A DNA stretch of 14,842 nucleotides from Holosporales bacterium (GCA_031290075.1 JAITOG010000023.1:1-14842); one strand, 5' to 3'. Shown: positions 6,441-14,051, numbered from the stretch's first letter. Numbers and translations are program-made. Notes: a model not told the origin generated them from the sequence alone.

Positions 6441-7925
6441 TTAAACATGCTCTCTATTAGGTCTTAAAAAAGCAACTAATCCTAAAAGAGTAACAATACC
6501 GCCAATTCCTATTCCTACAATAGACGGTAATACCCATTTTGGAGTTGTTGCCTCTTCATGAGCCTCTACTACTAGCGGAGCTACCTCTACCTCTTGTTCA
6601 GCTTTCGGTATCCAAACAAGATCACACCATTGTCCAAACCATCCTTCAGCAAATACAATACATGGCTTTTCCACAATACCTGGTATTTTAATTGTTGATT
6701 CTAAATTATAAGGCTTATGATCATGTCCACATGCACAGTATATTCTTAGATTTTCCAATATTCCTGGTACTACTGTTGGTATAACAACACCATCAATGTC
6801 TTTTCCCTGAAGTGTTAAGCAATATTCAATTACCCTTTTCGTTTTTATCCAATTTTCATGAGCAGCAATAACTAAAGTTGGAGAAGTTTTGTTTTTCCCA
6901 GCTAATTCATTCAGCGCATTCACCAAATTCATTGCTGTATGCACGATAATTGGATTAGGTTTTTCTCCACACTTAAACTGATCTGGAGTACCCTTGCGAT
7001 CTGGATCTTTAAATAAACTATCGAAATATTCAAAAAAATCATCTGTTAGTAGTTTTTTAGTCTCGTCACAACCACCTCCTGCGTCTCCTCCTCCCATTTG
7101 TAAACCACTTGTAATATATGGGAAAATCAACGTATTGCCATATATTTTATAACCATACAAATTATCTTCAATACCTTCTAACGCTTCAGGTCTGAACGCT
7201 TCTTTAGGTAAATTAGTAATAAATGGAATACTATTTTCTTTTAAATTTCGTATAAAAGCATGTAAACTATATGAATGCCCTTTTAGAAGTAGGCTAATTT
7301 CTCCTTCATAATCTTGTACATCATGATTTCCTAAACCAACAATTATTTGGCAATCGTCTTTTAATGGAAATATAAGATCTCTATAAACTTTGTCTAATAC
7401 ATCAGTTTGACCAATTGCCCGTCCAGCCAAATCTCCATTTAATAGAAAAATTATTTGATCTTTCTGAAATCCTTTTTCTTTCAAATATTTAATAATTCCC
7501 CTGATTATAGGATATGATTTTCCAAACTCCTCCTTTCCCCCGCTGAAACTAATTCCTCCATGTAAATCACCAATTGGCAAGATTATCTGTCCTGTAGTTT
7601 CTGGGGTTCTTCTTTCTGTCAAGAAACTATCAATTTTTTCTTTCAATTGCGCAATTGCTTCAGCTTCAAGAGGAAATGCTCCACTTTTTTCAACAATTTT
7701 GATATGTCTTACAGTTCCATCATTAGAAAAAGGAAGATTAAAGATACCTCCCTCATCCATTTTTTCTGAGGTTACGCCCCTAGATCGCAAAATATCCGTA
7801 TTAAAACTATCTAACGTTTTATCATCAATAGATGACGGATATAAATCATCGTTAGCACAATAACAATTTACCCCCAAAATTGCCGTTAGGCACATATACA
7901 CACAGGGAATACTCAAAATTCTCAT
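6441..7925 (-). CDS. Exported calcineurin-like metallophosphoesterase with C-terminal membrane anchor
   Basis: The 494-residue product has a signal peptide (about residues 1-23, MRILSIPCVYMCLTAILGV) and a full set of calcineurin-like phosphoesterase motifs. These are GDLHGG (D120, H122), NGDLAGR (N163, D165), GNHD (G199, N200, H201, D202), AAHENW (H356) and GHDHKP (H401, H403). Such residues bind two metal ions and hydrolyse phosphate mono- or diesters. The substrate cannot be told; the large insert after GNHD, rich in Gly, differs from simple bacterial family members. A hydrophobic segment (WVLPSIVGIGIGGIVTLLGL, about 464-483) followed by a short basic tail probably anchors it in the inner membrane with the enzyme facing the periplasm. 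The ATG at 7925 has GAGGTG six bases upstream. It is transcribed alone, divergently from trkH. Confidence 0.85.
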   Translation of the reverse strand: MRILSIPCVYMCLTAILGVNCYCANDDLYPSSIDDKTLDSFNTDILRSRGVTSEKMDEGGIFNLPFSNDGTVRHIKIVEKSGAFPLEAEAIAQLKEKIDSFLTERRTPETTGQIILPIGDLHGGISFSGGKEEFGKSYPIIRGIIKYLKEKGFQKDQIIFLLNGDLAGRAIGQTDVLDKVYRDLIFPLKDDCQIIVGLGNHDVQDYEGEISLLLKGHSYSLHAFIRNLKENSIPFITNLPKEAFRPEALEGIEDNLYGYKIYGNTLIFPYITSGLQMGGGDAGGGCDETKKLLTDDFFEYFDSLFKDPDRKGTPDQFKCGEKPNPIIVHTAMNLVNALNELAGKNKTSPTLVIAAHENWIKTKRVIEYCLTLQGKDIDGVVIPTVVPGILENLRIYCACGHDHKPYNLESTIKIPGIVEKPCIVFAEGWFGQWCDLVWIPKAEQEVEVAPLVVEAHEEATTPKWVLPSIVGIGIGGIVTLLGLVAFLRPNREHV

Positions 7926-8124
7926 TCTTCACCTCATAATTAATTTTAAAAATAACAACTTCTACTAACAATAATATAACAACTAAATATCTTTTTTCCA
8001 ACAAAAAAAAATAATTAATTTGTAGTAAATATCCTTGTCTGAATTACACATTTTTAGCTTTTATTTGCAATAATTTCTAAGGCTTGCTACTTTGGTATGT
8101 TGAAATAAAGATCATTTACTAGTA

Positions 8125-9585
8125 ATGAATTTACAAACAATTTTGTTTATCTGCGGAATATTCATATCTACACTTTCTTTTATTATGATAATTCCGCTTA
8201 TTTTTGATTTTTTCTTTTTTAATACATTAAGTGTTTGGGAATGTTTACTTCCAATTTTAGTAACAAGTTTTGTTGGATTCTTGCTTTTTTTTGCCAATAA
8301 AACCAAAGAACGCCCCCAATTTAATTCAAGTGATACTTTTTTACTTACAACTTCACTTTGGATTATTGTTCCTTTTTTTGCAGGATTGCCTTTCTATTTT
8401 AATAAAGCCCTTAATTTTCCCTTTATTGATGCTTGGTTTGAGGCTGTTTCTGCCCTTACAACAACTGGTTTTACGATTATAAAACCCGCTAACTCTCAAT
8501 CTTTACCTATTTGCATAACTATGTGGAGATTCATACTCTGTTACATTGGCGGAATGGGAATGATTTTAATGGGAATAATTATTTTTCCTGCATTAAGAAT
8601 TGGAGGCATGTCTTTATTTCGAAAAGAATCCTCAGAAAAAGACGAGAAGTTTTTTCCTAGAATTTCGCAAGTAGCTTCCAGGTTTGCTTTAGTATACACA
8701 TTAGCAATGGTTTGTTGCGCAATTTTGTTAAAACTTACAGGCGTAAATACAGTTGATTCTATATGTCATACAATTTCAGCAATATCAACAAGCGGCTTTT
8801 CCACTTACTCAAATTCTATTCTTGAGTTTACTAATATTTGGAGTGAAATTGTATTAGTTATAGCAATGATTTTAGGCGGAACTCCATTACTTCTTTTTGT
8901 AAAAATATGGGAAAATAATCTTGGAATTTTATTAAAAGATCAACAATTTAAAGGATATATTAAAACATTAATATATTTTTCAATCATTGTTATTGTTTTA
9001 ATTTGGATAAAAACTAATAATTCTTTTATAGAAAGTATTAGGTACGGTATTTTAAATACAGTTTCTATTATTACAACAACAGGGTTTTGTGTAAATGACC
9101 TTAGCTCTTTGGGCGCTGGTGTTACTGCCCTTTTCTTTTTAATAAGTTTAATCGGCGGTTGCACAGGGTCAGCATCAGGCGGAATAAAAATCTTTAGATT
9201 TCAAATAATAATTGAATTAATAAAAATTCATATTATGCAACTTTGCCGCCCTCAAAATCTTTTTATACCCATATATAAGGATCAAAAAATTACAGATCAA
9301 ATTATTTTATCTGTGTACACTTTTATTACTTTATACTTTTTTTCTATATCAATTATAACTTTTATTCTTTCATTATTTAATTTCGATTTATTAACTTCTT
9401 TATCAACAGCAACAGCAACTATTGGGAATATTGGAATCGGGTTTGGAAAAATAATAGGCCAAAATGCTTCGATTTCAAGTATTCCTTGGGGAGCAAAAAT
9501 TGTTTTAATTTTTGGAATGATTTTTGGACGTCTTGAACTTTTAACAGTTTTAGCACTATTTACATCTTCTTTTTGGAGAAAATAA
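8125..9585 (+). CDS. trkH: Trk/Ktr-type potassium uptake protein TrkH
   Basis: This is the membrane subunit of the Trk potassium uptake system, with 486 residues and about ten hydrophobic segments, the usual size. The family's four pore-loop repeats are visible: TTTGFT (112-117), STSGFS (221-226), TTTGFC (317-322) and the divergent TIGNIG (432-437). The glycine of each lines the selectivity filter. IGGMGMILMGI (about 141-151) and GGCTGSASGGIKIFRF (around 346-361) are further TrkH signatures. The C-terminus FGRLELLTVLALF is typical. No clear ribosome binding site precedes the ATG. The partner trkA, the NAD-binding cytoplasmic regulator, is not in the window. The gene is monocistronic here, convergent with the unknown secreted protein, and followed by a palindromic element. 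Confidence 0.94.
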   Translation: MNLQTILFICGIFISTLSFIMIIPLIFDFFFFNTLSVWECLLPILVTSFVGFLLFFANKTKERPQFNSSDTFLLTTSLWIIVPFFAGLPFYFNKALNFPFIDAWFEAVSALTTTGFTIIKPANSQSLPICITMWRFILCYIGGMGMILMGIIIFPALRIGGMSLFRKESSEKDEKFFPRISQVASRFALVYTLAMVCCAILLKLTGVNTVDSICHTISAISTSGFSTYSNSILEFTNIWSEIVLVIAMILGGTPLLLFVKIWENNLGILLKDQQFKGYIKTLIYFSIIVIVLIWIKTNNSFIESIRYGILNTVSIITTTGFCVNDLSSLGAGVTALFFLISLIGGCTGSASGGIKIFRFQIIIELIKIHIMQLCRPQNLFIPIYKDQKITDQIILSVYTFITLYFFSISIITFILSLFNFDLLTSLSTATATIGNIGIGFGKIIGQNASISSIPWGAKIVLIFGMIFGRLELLTVLALFTSSFWRK

Positions 9586-9617
9586 TACCAAGCTTTGGTT
9601 GGCTCTAATCTCAAAAT

Positions 9618-9777
9618 GTAAGAATCTGTCTTTAAGGATATTTTAACTGATGTTTTTTTACGTCAAATCGGTACTATAATGCTTACGTACACTAAAGTAC
9701 GCTGCGCCTTATGCGCTCCGTTTTTCCTTAAAAACACTAAATTAAAATATATCTCCTTTAAGGAACAGGGTTCTAAT
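9618..9777 (-). repeat. Complete short copy of the palindromic element (terminal inverted repeats plus core)
   Basis: The outer arms, TAAGAATCTGTCTT...GGATATTTTAACTGA (from 9619) and the inverse of TTAGAACC...TTTTAATTTAGTG (to about 9776), match both ends of the element at 13766-14047. The inner core reads, on the minus strand, AAGGAAAAACGGAGCGCA...ACCGATTTGACG. It corresponds to AAGGAAAAACTGAGCGCA...ACCGGATTTGACG at 13808-13916. This copy lacks the additional palindromes found in the 282-bp copy. A hairpin of GCGTAC...GTACGT lies at its centre (about 9685-9702). It lies between the convergent ends of trkH and the next gene and may double as a terminator. Confidence 0.8.
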
Positions 9778-9794
9778 TAAACAATAAAATTACT

Positions 9795-10991
9795 TTACTT
9801 TGGAGGAGGAATATCAAAATACTCAGCAATTGCTTTCATTTCTACATCAGAGAAAGTACCTCTGGAAACACGAGCTGTTGCAGCAAAAGTAGTATAAAAA
9901 AGGTCTCCAATAACAACTCTTACTCCTTCACCTAATTCTTGCAATTTTATTAAATCGGTTCGTAAATCAAGCAATTGTCTTTTAAAATCTGGTGATCTAT
10001 CTGTTAACCACCATATCTCTTTTACTATTTTTAGTGAAATTTTCTTTGAGCTATATAAGATTTCCTCTACTTTTGGACCAAATCTTAATGTCTTCTTAAT
10101 TTCTTTTCCAAAATTAATAAAATACATTTTCGCTCCGTATTCATATTTTTCACTTTCATCACATGTTGCATTTTTTTTATTCATTTCCTCTTTTGCTTTA
10201 TTCCAAGTATCAAGATCGACACTTCTCATCATAGATGGATGTTTTGAACAATCACGAGTAATAAATTTAATATTACTTCCAAGTGGTTCTCCAAATGAAG
10301 TCCAAGCGACACTATCAATAGGCCCTTTCGCTTCCCATTTAGAATTCAACCATTCCGATGTCTTTTTGTACTCTTTTGCCTTTATAAGGCAAGCTTCAAG
10401 ATATCTTGGAACCAACCTTGCATTGTAACTCTTCGTTCTTAAAAAAAGCGTGCTTCGATCTGCTCTTTCCAATTCAAGTTTTTCTTCAAATACAGAAGAT
10501 AATCTATTATCAGAATAACCTTCTTCAATTTTTCTTATAAACGCCAAAATAGCATCTTTATTTTCCATGCAACAACCCTTATCAGAAAAATTTTTAAATC
10601 GTTTAAACATTTCAAAATTTTCTCTCATCTCATCGGCAATCCTTTGTATTTCTGACTTTTGGCCAGATCTTATATCTTCAAATTCAGCGAATGATTTTCC
10701 AGATATAACTTCTTCAAAAAAATCGCGAAATATTTCTGAAAGCCCCATAAACTCACGGAGTGCGTCTTCAAAATTGTGCGCTTGTACAGACTCTAAAAGT
10801 CTCTCTTTTCTAGCATTTAAAATCTCCAACAACGTCTCTAATGGAGTCTCTTTAAATATTTCAATCCTTATAACTGCATCTTCATCGATAATAAAAGTTC
10901 CATCATCAGTTTCTTCTCCCATTGAAATTCCACTTTGGCAAAACAATAAACTAATAACTACTGTAGCCACTCTATTTAATACTTTTTTCAT
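9795..10991 (-). CDS. Secreted protein of unknown function
   Basis: I do not recognise this 398-residue protein. It starts with a clear signal peptide (MKKVLNRVATVVISLLF..., cleavage probably after GIS or SMG near residue 25), so it is exported. The mature part is hydrophilic and mostly helical, with many charged residues and a few cysteines (GCCMENK near residue 142). It has no further membrane segment and no motif I can assign. The ATG at 10989-10991 is preferred over a TTG two codons earlier, because it gives a normal signal sequence. No ribosome binding site stands out. It is transcribed alone, divergent from the platform genes. It could be a periplasmic protein or a host-directed effector; nothing visible decides this. 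Confidence 0.7.
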   Translation of the reverse strand: MKKVLNRVATVVISLLFCQSGISMGEETDDGTFIIDEDAVIRIEIFKETPLETLLEILNARKERLLESVQAHNFEDALREFMGLSEIFRDFFEEVISGKSFAEFEDIRSGQKSEIQRIADEMRENFEMFKRFKNFSDKGCCMENKDAILAFIRKIEEGYSDNRLSSVFEEKLELERADRSTLFLRTKSYNARLVPRYLEACLIKAKEYKKTSEWLNSKWEAKGPIDSVAWTSFGEPLGSNIKFITRDCSKHPSMMRSVDLDTWNKAKEEMNKKNATCDESEKYEYGAKMYFINFGKEIKKTLRFGPKVEEILYSSKKISLKIVKEIWWLTDRSPDFKRQLLDLRTDLIKLQELGEGVRVVIGDLFYTTFAATARVSRGTFSDVEMKAIAEYFDIPPPK

Positions 10992-11134
10992 AAACAAAAC
11001 ATTTAAAAATCAACTATTAATTATAATATTACAAAATAATAATTAATTTTATATTAATTAAAAAAATAAACAAAATAATATAAATTAAATAAAATGAATC
11101 CTACAATAGTAGTAGTTTTGTCCTAGAGGATTGT

Positions 11135-11178
11135 AAAGACAAGTTTTGACATAATTACTTGCATAAATATTGTCTTTT
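11135..11178 (+). promoter_or_regulatory. Candidate promoter flanked by an inverted repeat
   Basis: TTGACA at 11146-11151 is a perfect -35 hexamer. TATTGT at 11168-11173, after 16 bases, is a weak -10. AAAGACAA (11135-11142) and TTGTCTTT (about 11171-11178) are perfect inverse arms enclosing both hexamers. It lies about 50 bases before the start of the platform operon. The pairing could be an operator, or chance in AT-rich DNA. Confidence 0.35.
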
Positions 11179-11223
11179 CCCGATTTATGTATAACAATTA
11201 TACATTGAGTGTAAATTGCACAG

Positions 11224-12678
11224 ATGTTTATGCGTAAACTGTCATTTTATGTTTACAAAAATTCAGTTTCTGTTTTCTCCGAAACAGAATTAATTGAAGA
11301 ATTATCTTGCGATACTGAGCAATTGTGTGAAAAGCTTCACAAAATTATTTTAGAGAAAAAGCCAAGTTTTATCCTTGCTCTTTTATATTTAAACAATATT
11401 TATAGTAATATTATAAATGTTTCAAAAATTTCTTTATACGATACTTTTTTATTGAAAAATCATGCTAAAAAAATAGAATTAGAACAAGATCGTGTTATTC
11501 TGAACAACACGGTTTTTAAAACGCAAAATGAAAAAAGGTTATTAATATCAAGTGGTTCTTATTCTGATTTAAGTAAAAAAATTTTATATACCTTAAACAA
11601 AAATAAAATAACCGTAAATAAAATTAATTGTATACAACAATTTTTCTTAGAAAAATCAATTAGCAAAAAAAATAATAAAATTGAAAACGCTTGGGAATGT
11701 GTAATTTTTCGTGATAATTGTTTTTTAATAAATAAATCAGAAAATACAAATGTTTTAAATATTGCAATAAAGTATTGCGGAAAAGTAGTTATACTACGCG
11801 AATTTTTTGATAATAATATAGAATTACTTACTGAAGAAATTGTGCAGACATTCCAATACATTAGGAAATTTGGCTATAACGGAGAAAAAATATCAATTTT
11901 ATATCCAGATAGCTCAGATTTAAATGGGTTTACTGAACTTATTTCAAAGTCTATACAGTGTGAAGTTTCAATGGAAGTTTTCCAAGAAAAAGATAAAAAA
12001 AAGAAGCTTTTTTCTGTAAGAAATATAAATTTATTAGAGAAAGCATTTTGGCGTCTCCAAATTGCTAATTTATGTACAGCAGGTGTTCTTTTATTGTGCT
12101 TTGTTATTTCAATTCAAAATTTATCTAGAATGAGCAAAGAAGTGAAAAAACAAAATAATTTTTTACTAAAATCTTCGCTAGCTGCAGATCTTCCGCTTTC
12201 TAAAAAGGAATTGAGAAAAAAAAAGGAAAAATCTGAACAAGAAAATTGTACACTGGAACTTTGGTGTTACAAAATGAGCCGAAGTTGGAGTGAATCGCAT
12301 TTCTGGCCTCTTTTTGAGAAAATTTTCTCCGAAGCTCATAGGGAAAATTTCCTTGTAAAGGTTGAATATAAAATAGCTGATGATATAAATAAAAAAAAAG
12401 TTGTAAGGAAATATAAAGCAAATAAAAAAGGGGAAGAATCGAAAAAATTAGTATTTAATGCTATCTTTTCCCCATCTGTATTCTATAAAGACTTTATTCA
12501 AAATGAATTTTTGGAAAGAGAGCTAAGGAAACATAGTGAAACAATAAAAAGAGATATTTATACTTCTCTTTCAAAACAGCTTCAATCTTTTAGTATTGAT
12601 TTTACTTTTCCTTCAAATAAAAGTTTCAATATTAAAGTGGACATGCCCAATCCTATTAAAGTTACAAATGGAGAATAG
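11224..12678 (+). CDS. Bitopic inner-membrane platform protein, GspL / PilM-PilN-like (putative)
   Basis: The 484-residue product has no signal peptide. A ~275-residue cytoplasmic region comes first, then one membrane segment (LCTAGVLLLCFVISI, about 279-298), a lysine-rich coiled-coil stretch, and a ~150-residue C-terminal domain. This is the architecture of GspL of type II secretion, or of fused PilM and PilN of type IV pili. Those proteins tie the cytoplasmic ATPase to the periplasmic platform. The segment REFFDNNIELLTEEIVQTFQYIRKFG (about 197-221, unbroken in the protein) resembles the PilM/GspL region where an actin-like fold monitors pilus proteins. WPLFEKIFSEAHRENFLVKVEY resembles the start of the periplasmic ferredoxin-like domain. 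Similarity is at fold and topology level only. It ends two bases before the next gene, whose product has PilO/GspM shape, which strengthens the call. No ribosome binding site is clear; the ATG at 11230 is an alternative start. Confidence 0.45.
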   Translation: MFMRKLSFYVYKNSVSVFSETELIEELSCDTEQLCEKLHKIILEKKPSFILALLYLNNIYSNIINVSKISLYDTFLLKNHAKKIELEQDRVILNNTVFKTQNEKRLLISSGSYSDLSKKILYTLNKNKITVNKINCIQQFFLEKSISKKNNKIENAWECVIFRDNCFLINKSENTNVLNIAIKYCGKVVILREFFDNNIELLTEEIVQTFQYIRKFGYNGEKISILYPDSSDLNGFTELISKSIQCEVSMEVFQEKDKKKKLFSVRNINLLEKAFWRLQIANLCTAGVLLLCFVISIQNLSRMSKEVKKQNNFLLKSSLAADLPLSKKELRKKKEKSEQENCTLELWCYKMSRSWSESHFWPLFEKIFSEAHRENFLVKVEYKIADDINKKKVVRKYKANKKGEESKKLVFNAIFSPSVFYKDFIQNEFLERELRKHSETIKRDIYTSLSKQLQSFSIDFTFPSNKSFNIKVDMPNPIKVTNGE

Positions 12679-12680
12679 GA

Positions 12681-13388
12681 ATGGATTTTAATGAAATAAA
12701 AAAAATAATAAAAACAGCAATTTTAATTCGCTGCAGACAATTAAAACGATTATATGCGCAGTATTTTGACAAAAAACAAATAGGAAATTTTCAACTTATT
12801 TCAAAAAAAAATATTAAAGCTATTTTAATTGTAATTTTGGGGCTTTTTTGTGTGTGTATTTCATCAAGTTACAAAGCTAAGAATATTAAAAAAACGCAAA
12901 AAATGTCTGAACAACTTAAAATACTTAAAGTTATTTATTCCAAACATTTAGATTTTCAACAAAAGGATAGCAACACAAGCGGAGGATTAAAACAATTATT
13001 AGAGCAAATTAAAAATCCGCGCACGTTAAAATCCTTAGTAGCAACATTAGAAAAAAAGTGCAATTTAATTGATGTAAAAACAAATATACAGAAAAAATTT
13101 AAAATAACAGATTTTCAACTGCTTTCTTGCCTTAAAATTCGTATAAAAATGAAATCAGAAAATGACAAAAATATCTTAGAATTTGCAAAAAATTTTGAAA
13201 AAAAAATTCCTGGAATTGTTGTATTTGAAAACATCGAAATAAAGCGTATAGGAAAAATTTTAACAAGAGAGGATTTTAAAAAAACATCAGAAAAATTTAA
13301 AGAAAAAGATAAAAAATTCCTGAAATTTAAAGCAAGTATTCAATGCGATATTATTATTCCAACAAAGCAAATAGACAATTTTACATAA
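12681..13388 (+). CDS. Bitopic inner-membrane platform protein, GspM / PilO-like (putative)
   Basis: The 235-residue product has a basic cytoplasmic N-terminus (about 45 residues), one membrane segment (AILIVILGLFCVCIS, about 48-63), a helical coiled-coil stretch and a C-terminal alpha/beta domain. In that domain the order of strands and helices (LKIRIKMK, then ILEFAKNFEKKIPGIVVFENIEIKRI, then FKASIQCDIII) fits the ferredoxin-like fold of PilO and GspM. These proteins form the periplasmic scaffold with PilN or GspL. GGAG lies eight bases before the ATG, and the gap to the upstream gene is two bases, so the pair is one operon. It is longer than GspM (~160) and close to PilO (~200). No PilP, PilQ, ATPase or pilin gene is present in the window, so the system assignment stays open. 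Confidence 0.45.
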   Translation: MDFNEIKKIIKTAILIRCRQLKRLYAQYFDKKQIGNFQLISKKNIKAILIVILGLFCVCISSSYKAKNIKKTQKMSEQLKILKVIYSKHLDFQQKDSNTSGGLKQLLEQIKNPRTLKSLVATLEKKCNLIDVKTNIQKKFKITDFQLLSCLKIRIKMKSENDKNILEFAKNFEKKIPGIVVFENIEIKRIGKILTREDFKKTSEKFKEKDKKFLKFKASIQCDIIIPTKQIDNFT

Positions 13389-13435
13389 ATTTTATCTTAA
13401 TCTTGATCAAGTTCAAAAATGCCTAAAACGAAATA

Positions 13436-13684
13436 TTAAAAAAGCCAGACTTTGCAATTTTGTTCATTAATCGTAAGTATTCCTCCAGTATCAACAGGAA
13501 TTTGTATTATTGTATTTTTATCATCTGCAATTTTTAATGCAATTTTATTTGGTAAAACATTAGTAAATAAAGGTTCATGTTGTGAAAGGATGACTTGTTC
13601 TCCTTTTTCAGATATAAAAGAGACTTCATTAACTTCAAAGTCCTCAGGTTTTTCGAGTAAATGGTAAATTGTAAATGAAAACAT
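13436..13684 (-). CDS. atpC: F1 ATP synthase epsilon-subunit-like protein, beta-sandwich domain only
   Basis: This 82-residue product fits the N-terminal beta-sandwich of the epsilon subunit. It has an early strand (VNEVSFIS), a Gly-containing turn, the SQHEPLFTNVLP segment equivalent to the family's GHAPLxxxLxPG, and a final VDTGGILTINEQN strand pair equivalent to VxGGFLEV. Epsilon sits on the central stalk of F1 and couples rotor and catalytic head. The two-helix C-terminal domain, normally present and inhibitory, is missing; the family allows its loss. AGGA lies nine bases upstream of the ATG. The gene is not beside atpD or other atp genes here, which is unusual because atpC normally follows atpD. 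It is convergent with the GspM/PilO-like gene, with 47 bp between them. I hold the identification as moderately likely. Confidence 0.55.
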   Translation of the reverse strand: MFSFTIYHLLEKPEDFEVNEVSFISEKGEQVILSQHEPLFTNVLPNKIALKIADDKNTIIQIPVDTGGILTINEQNCKVWLF

Positions 13685-13846
13685 TTTTTTATTTCCTGCT
13701 AAAAATAGAGCACTGACACACTATGTATATATTATTATATTTTTTAAAATATATGTTCATAGTTATTTAGAAACTGTCTTCATAGGTATTTTAAGTGAGG
13801 GGTTTAAAGGAAAAACTGAGCGCAGAACCGGAGTGTATTAGATATA

Positions 13847-13895
13847 CATGAGGGGCATTGGGGGAAATCACAAATTTCCCCCAAACCCCATGAGG
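13847..13895 (+). repeat. Perfect hairpin bounded by 7-bp direct repeats inside the element core
   Basis: CATGAGG occurs at 13847-13853 and 13889-13895. Between them, TTGGGGGAAAT (13858-13868) pairs perfectly with ATTTCCCCCAA (13874-13884) over a five-base loop. The copy at 9618-9777 lacks this block; the dnaE copy has a decayed form of it. Confidence 0.7.
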
Positions 13896-13916
13896 ATTCG
13901 AGCACCGGATTTGACG

Positions 13917-14008
13917 TATACTGGGGCCTCCAAAAAATGCGGATTTTATTGCTGCAAATCCTTGAAACTCAAGAAGTTTGAATCCGCAATTTTTTGGGGT
14001 TTGGGTAT
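13917..14008 (+). repeat. Second palindrome nested in the composite element
   Basis: CCAAAAAATGCGGATT (13930-13945) pairs with AATCCGCAATTTTTTGG (13981-13997), with one extra base in the right arm. TATACTGGGG at the left edge and GGGGTTTGGGTATA at the right edge extend the symmetry loosely. It interrupts the element between TTTGACG and the right terminal repeat when compared with 9618-9777. A decayed copy lies upstream of rpsF. Confidence 0.75.
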
Positions 14009-14051
14009 AAAACCCTCAGTTAAAATTATCCATGAAGACAGTTTCTTAAAT

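Larger units (their letters stand above)
13766..14047 (+). repeat. 282-bp composite palindromic element with ~42-bp terminal inverted repeats
   Basis: The left end TTTAGAAACTGTCTTCAT...GGTATTTTAAGTGAGGG and the inverse of the right end, TTTAAGAAACTGTCTTCAT...ATTTTAACTGAGGG, match over about 42 bp, including AGAAACTGTCTTCAT exactly. Inside are, in order, a core shared with dnaE and 9618-9777 (13808-13916) and a second palindrome (13917-14008) shared with 4508-4566. The element ends five bases before the stop codon of the Gln-rich gene. It is the size and build of a miniature inverted-repeat element and encodes no transposase. Confidence 0.85.
13685..14051. other. Intergenic region almost filled by a composite palindromic element
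   Basis: Of these 367 bases, about 282 (13766-14047) are one composite element. The remaining ~80 at the left should hold the promoter of the epsilon-like gene and are very AT-rich, with no clear hexamers. The open frame at 13848-14078 lies almost wholly inside the element and is not credible as a gene. Confidence 0.7.

Noticed and set aside
8940..9164. Minus-strand open frames within trkH (also at 9297-9614 and 8112-8306)
   Set aside because: They are opposite the strongly supported TrkH pore-loop regions; antisense shadows.
10567..11046. Plus-strand open frame opposite the secreted-protein gene
   Set aside because: It overlaps the signal-peptide-bearing CDS, and its product is a Ser-rich antisense translation without any recognisable motif.
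13403..13412. CTTGATCAAG palindrome between the GspM/PilO-like gene and the epsilon-like gene
   Set aside because: Ten-base palindrome without a loop or T-run, so neither a terminator nor a convincing operator; likely chance.
13896..13912. GATTCGAGCACC looks like a tRNA T-arm
   Set aside because: No acceptor stem, anticodon arm or D-arm can be placed around it; it is part of the repeated element core.
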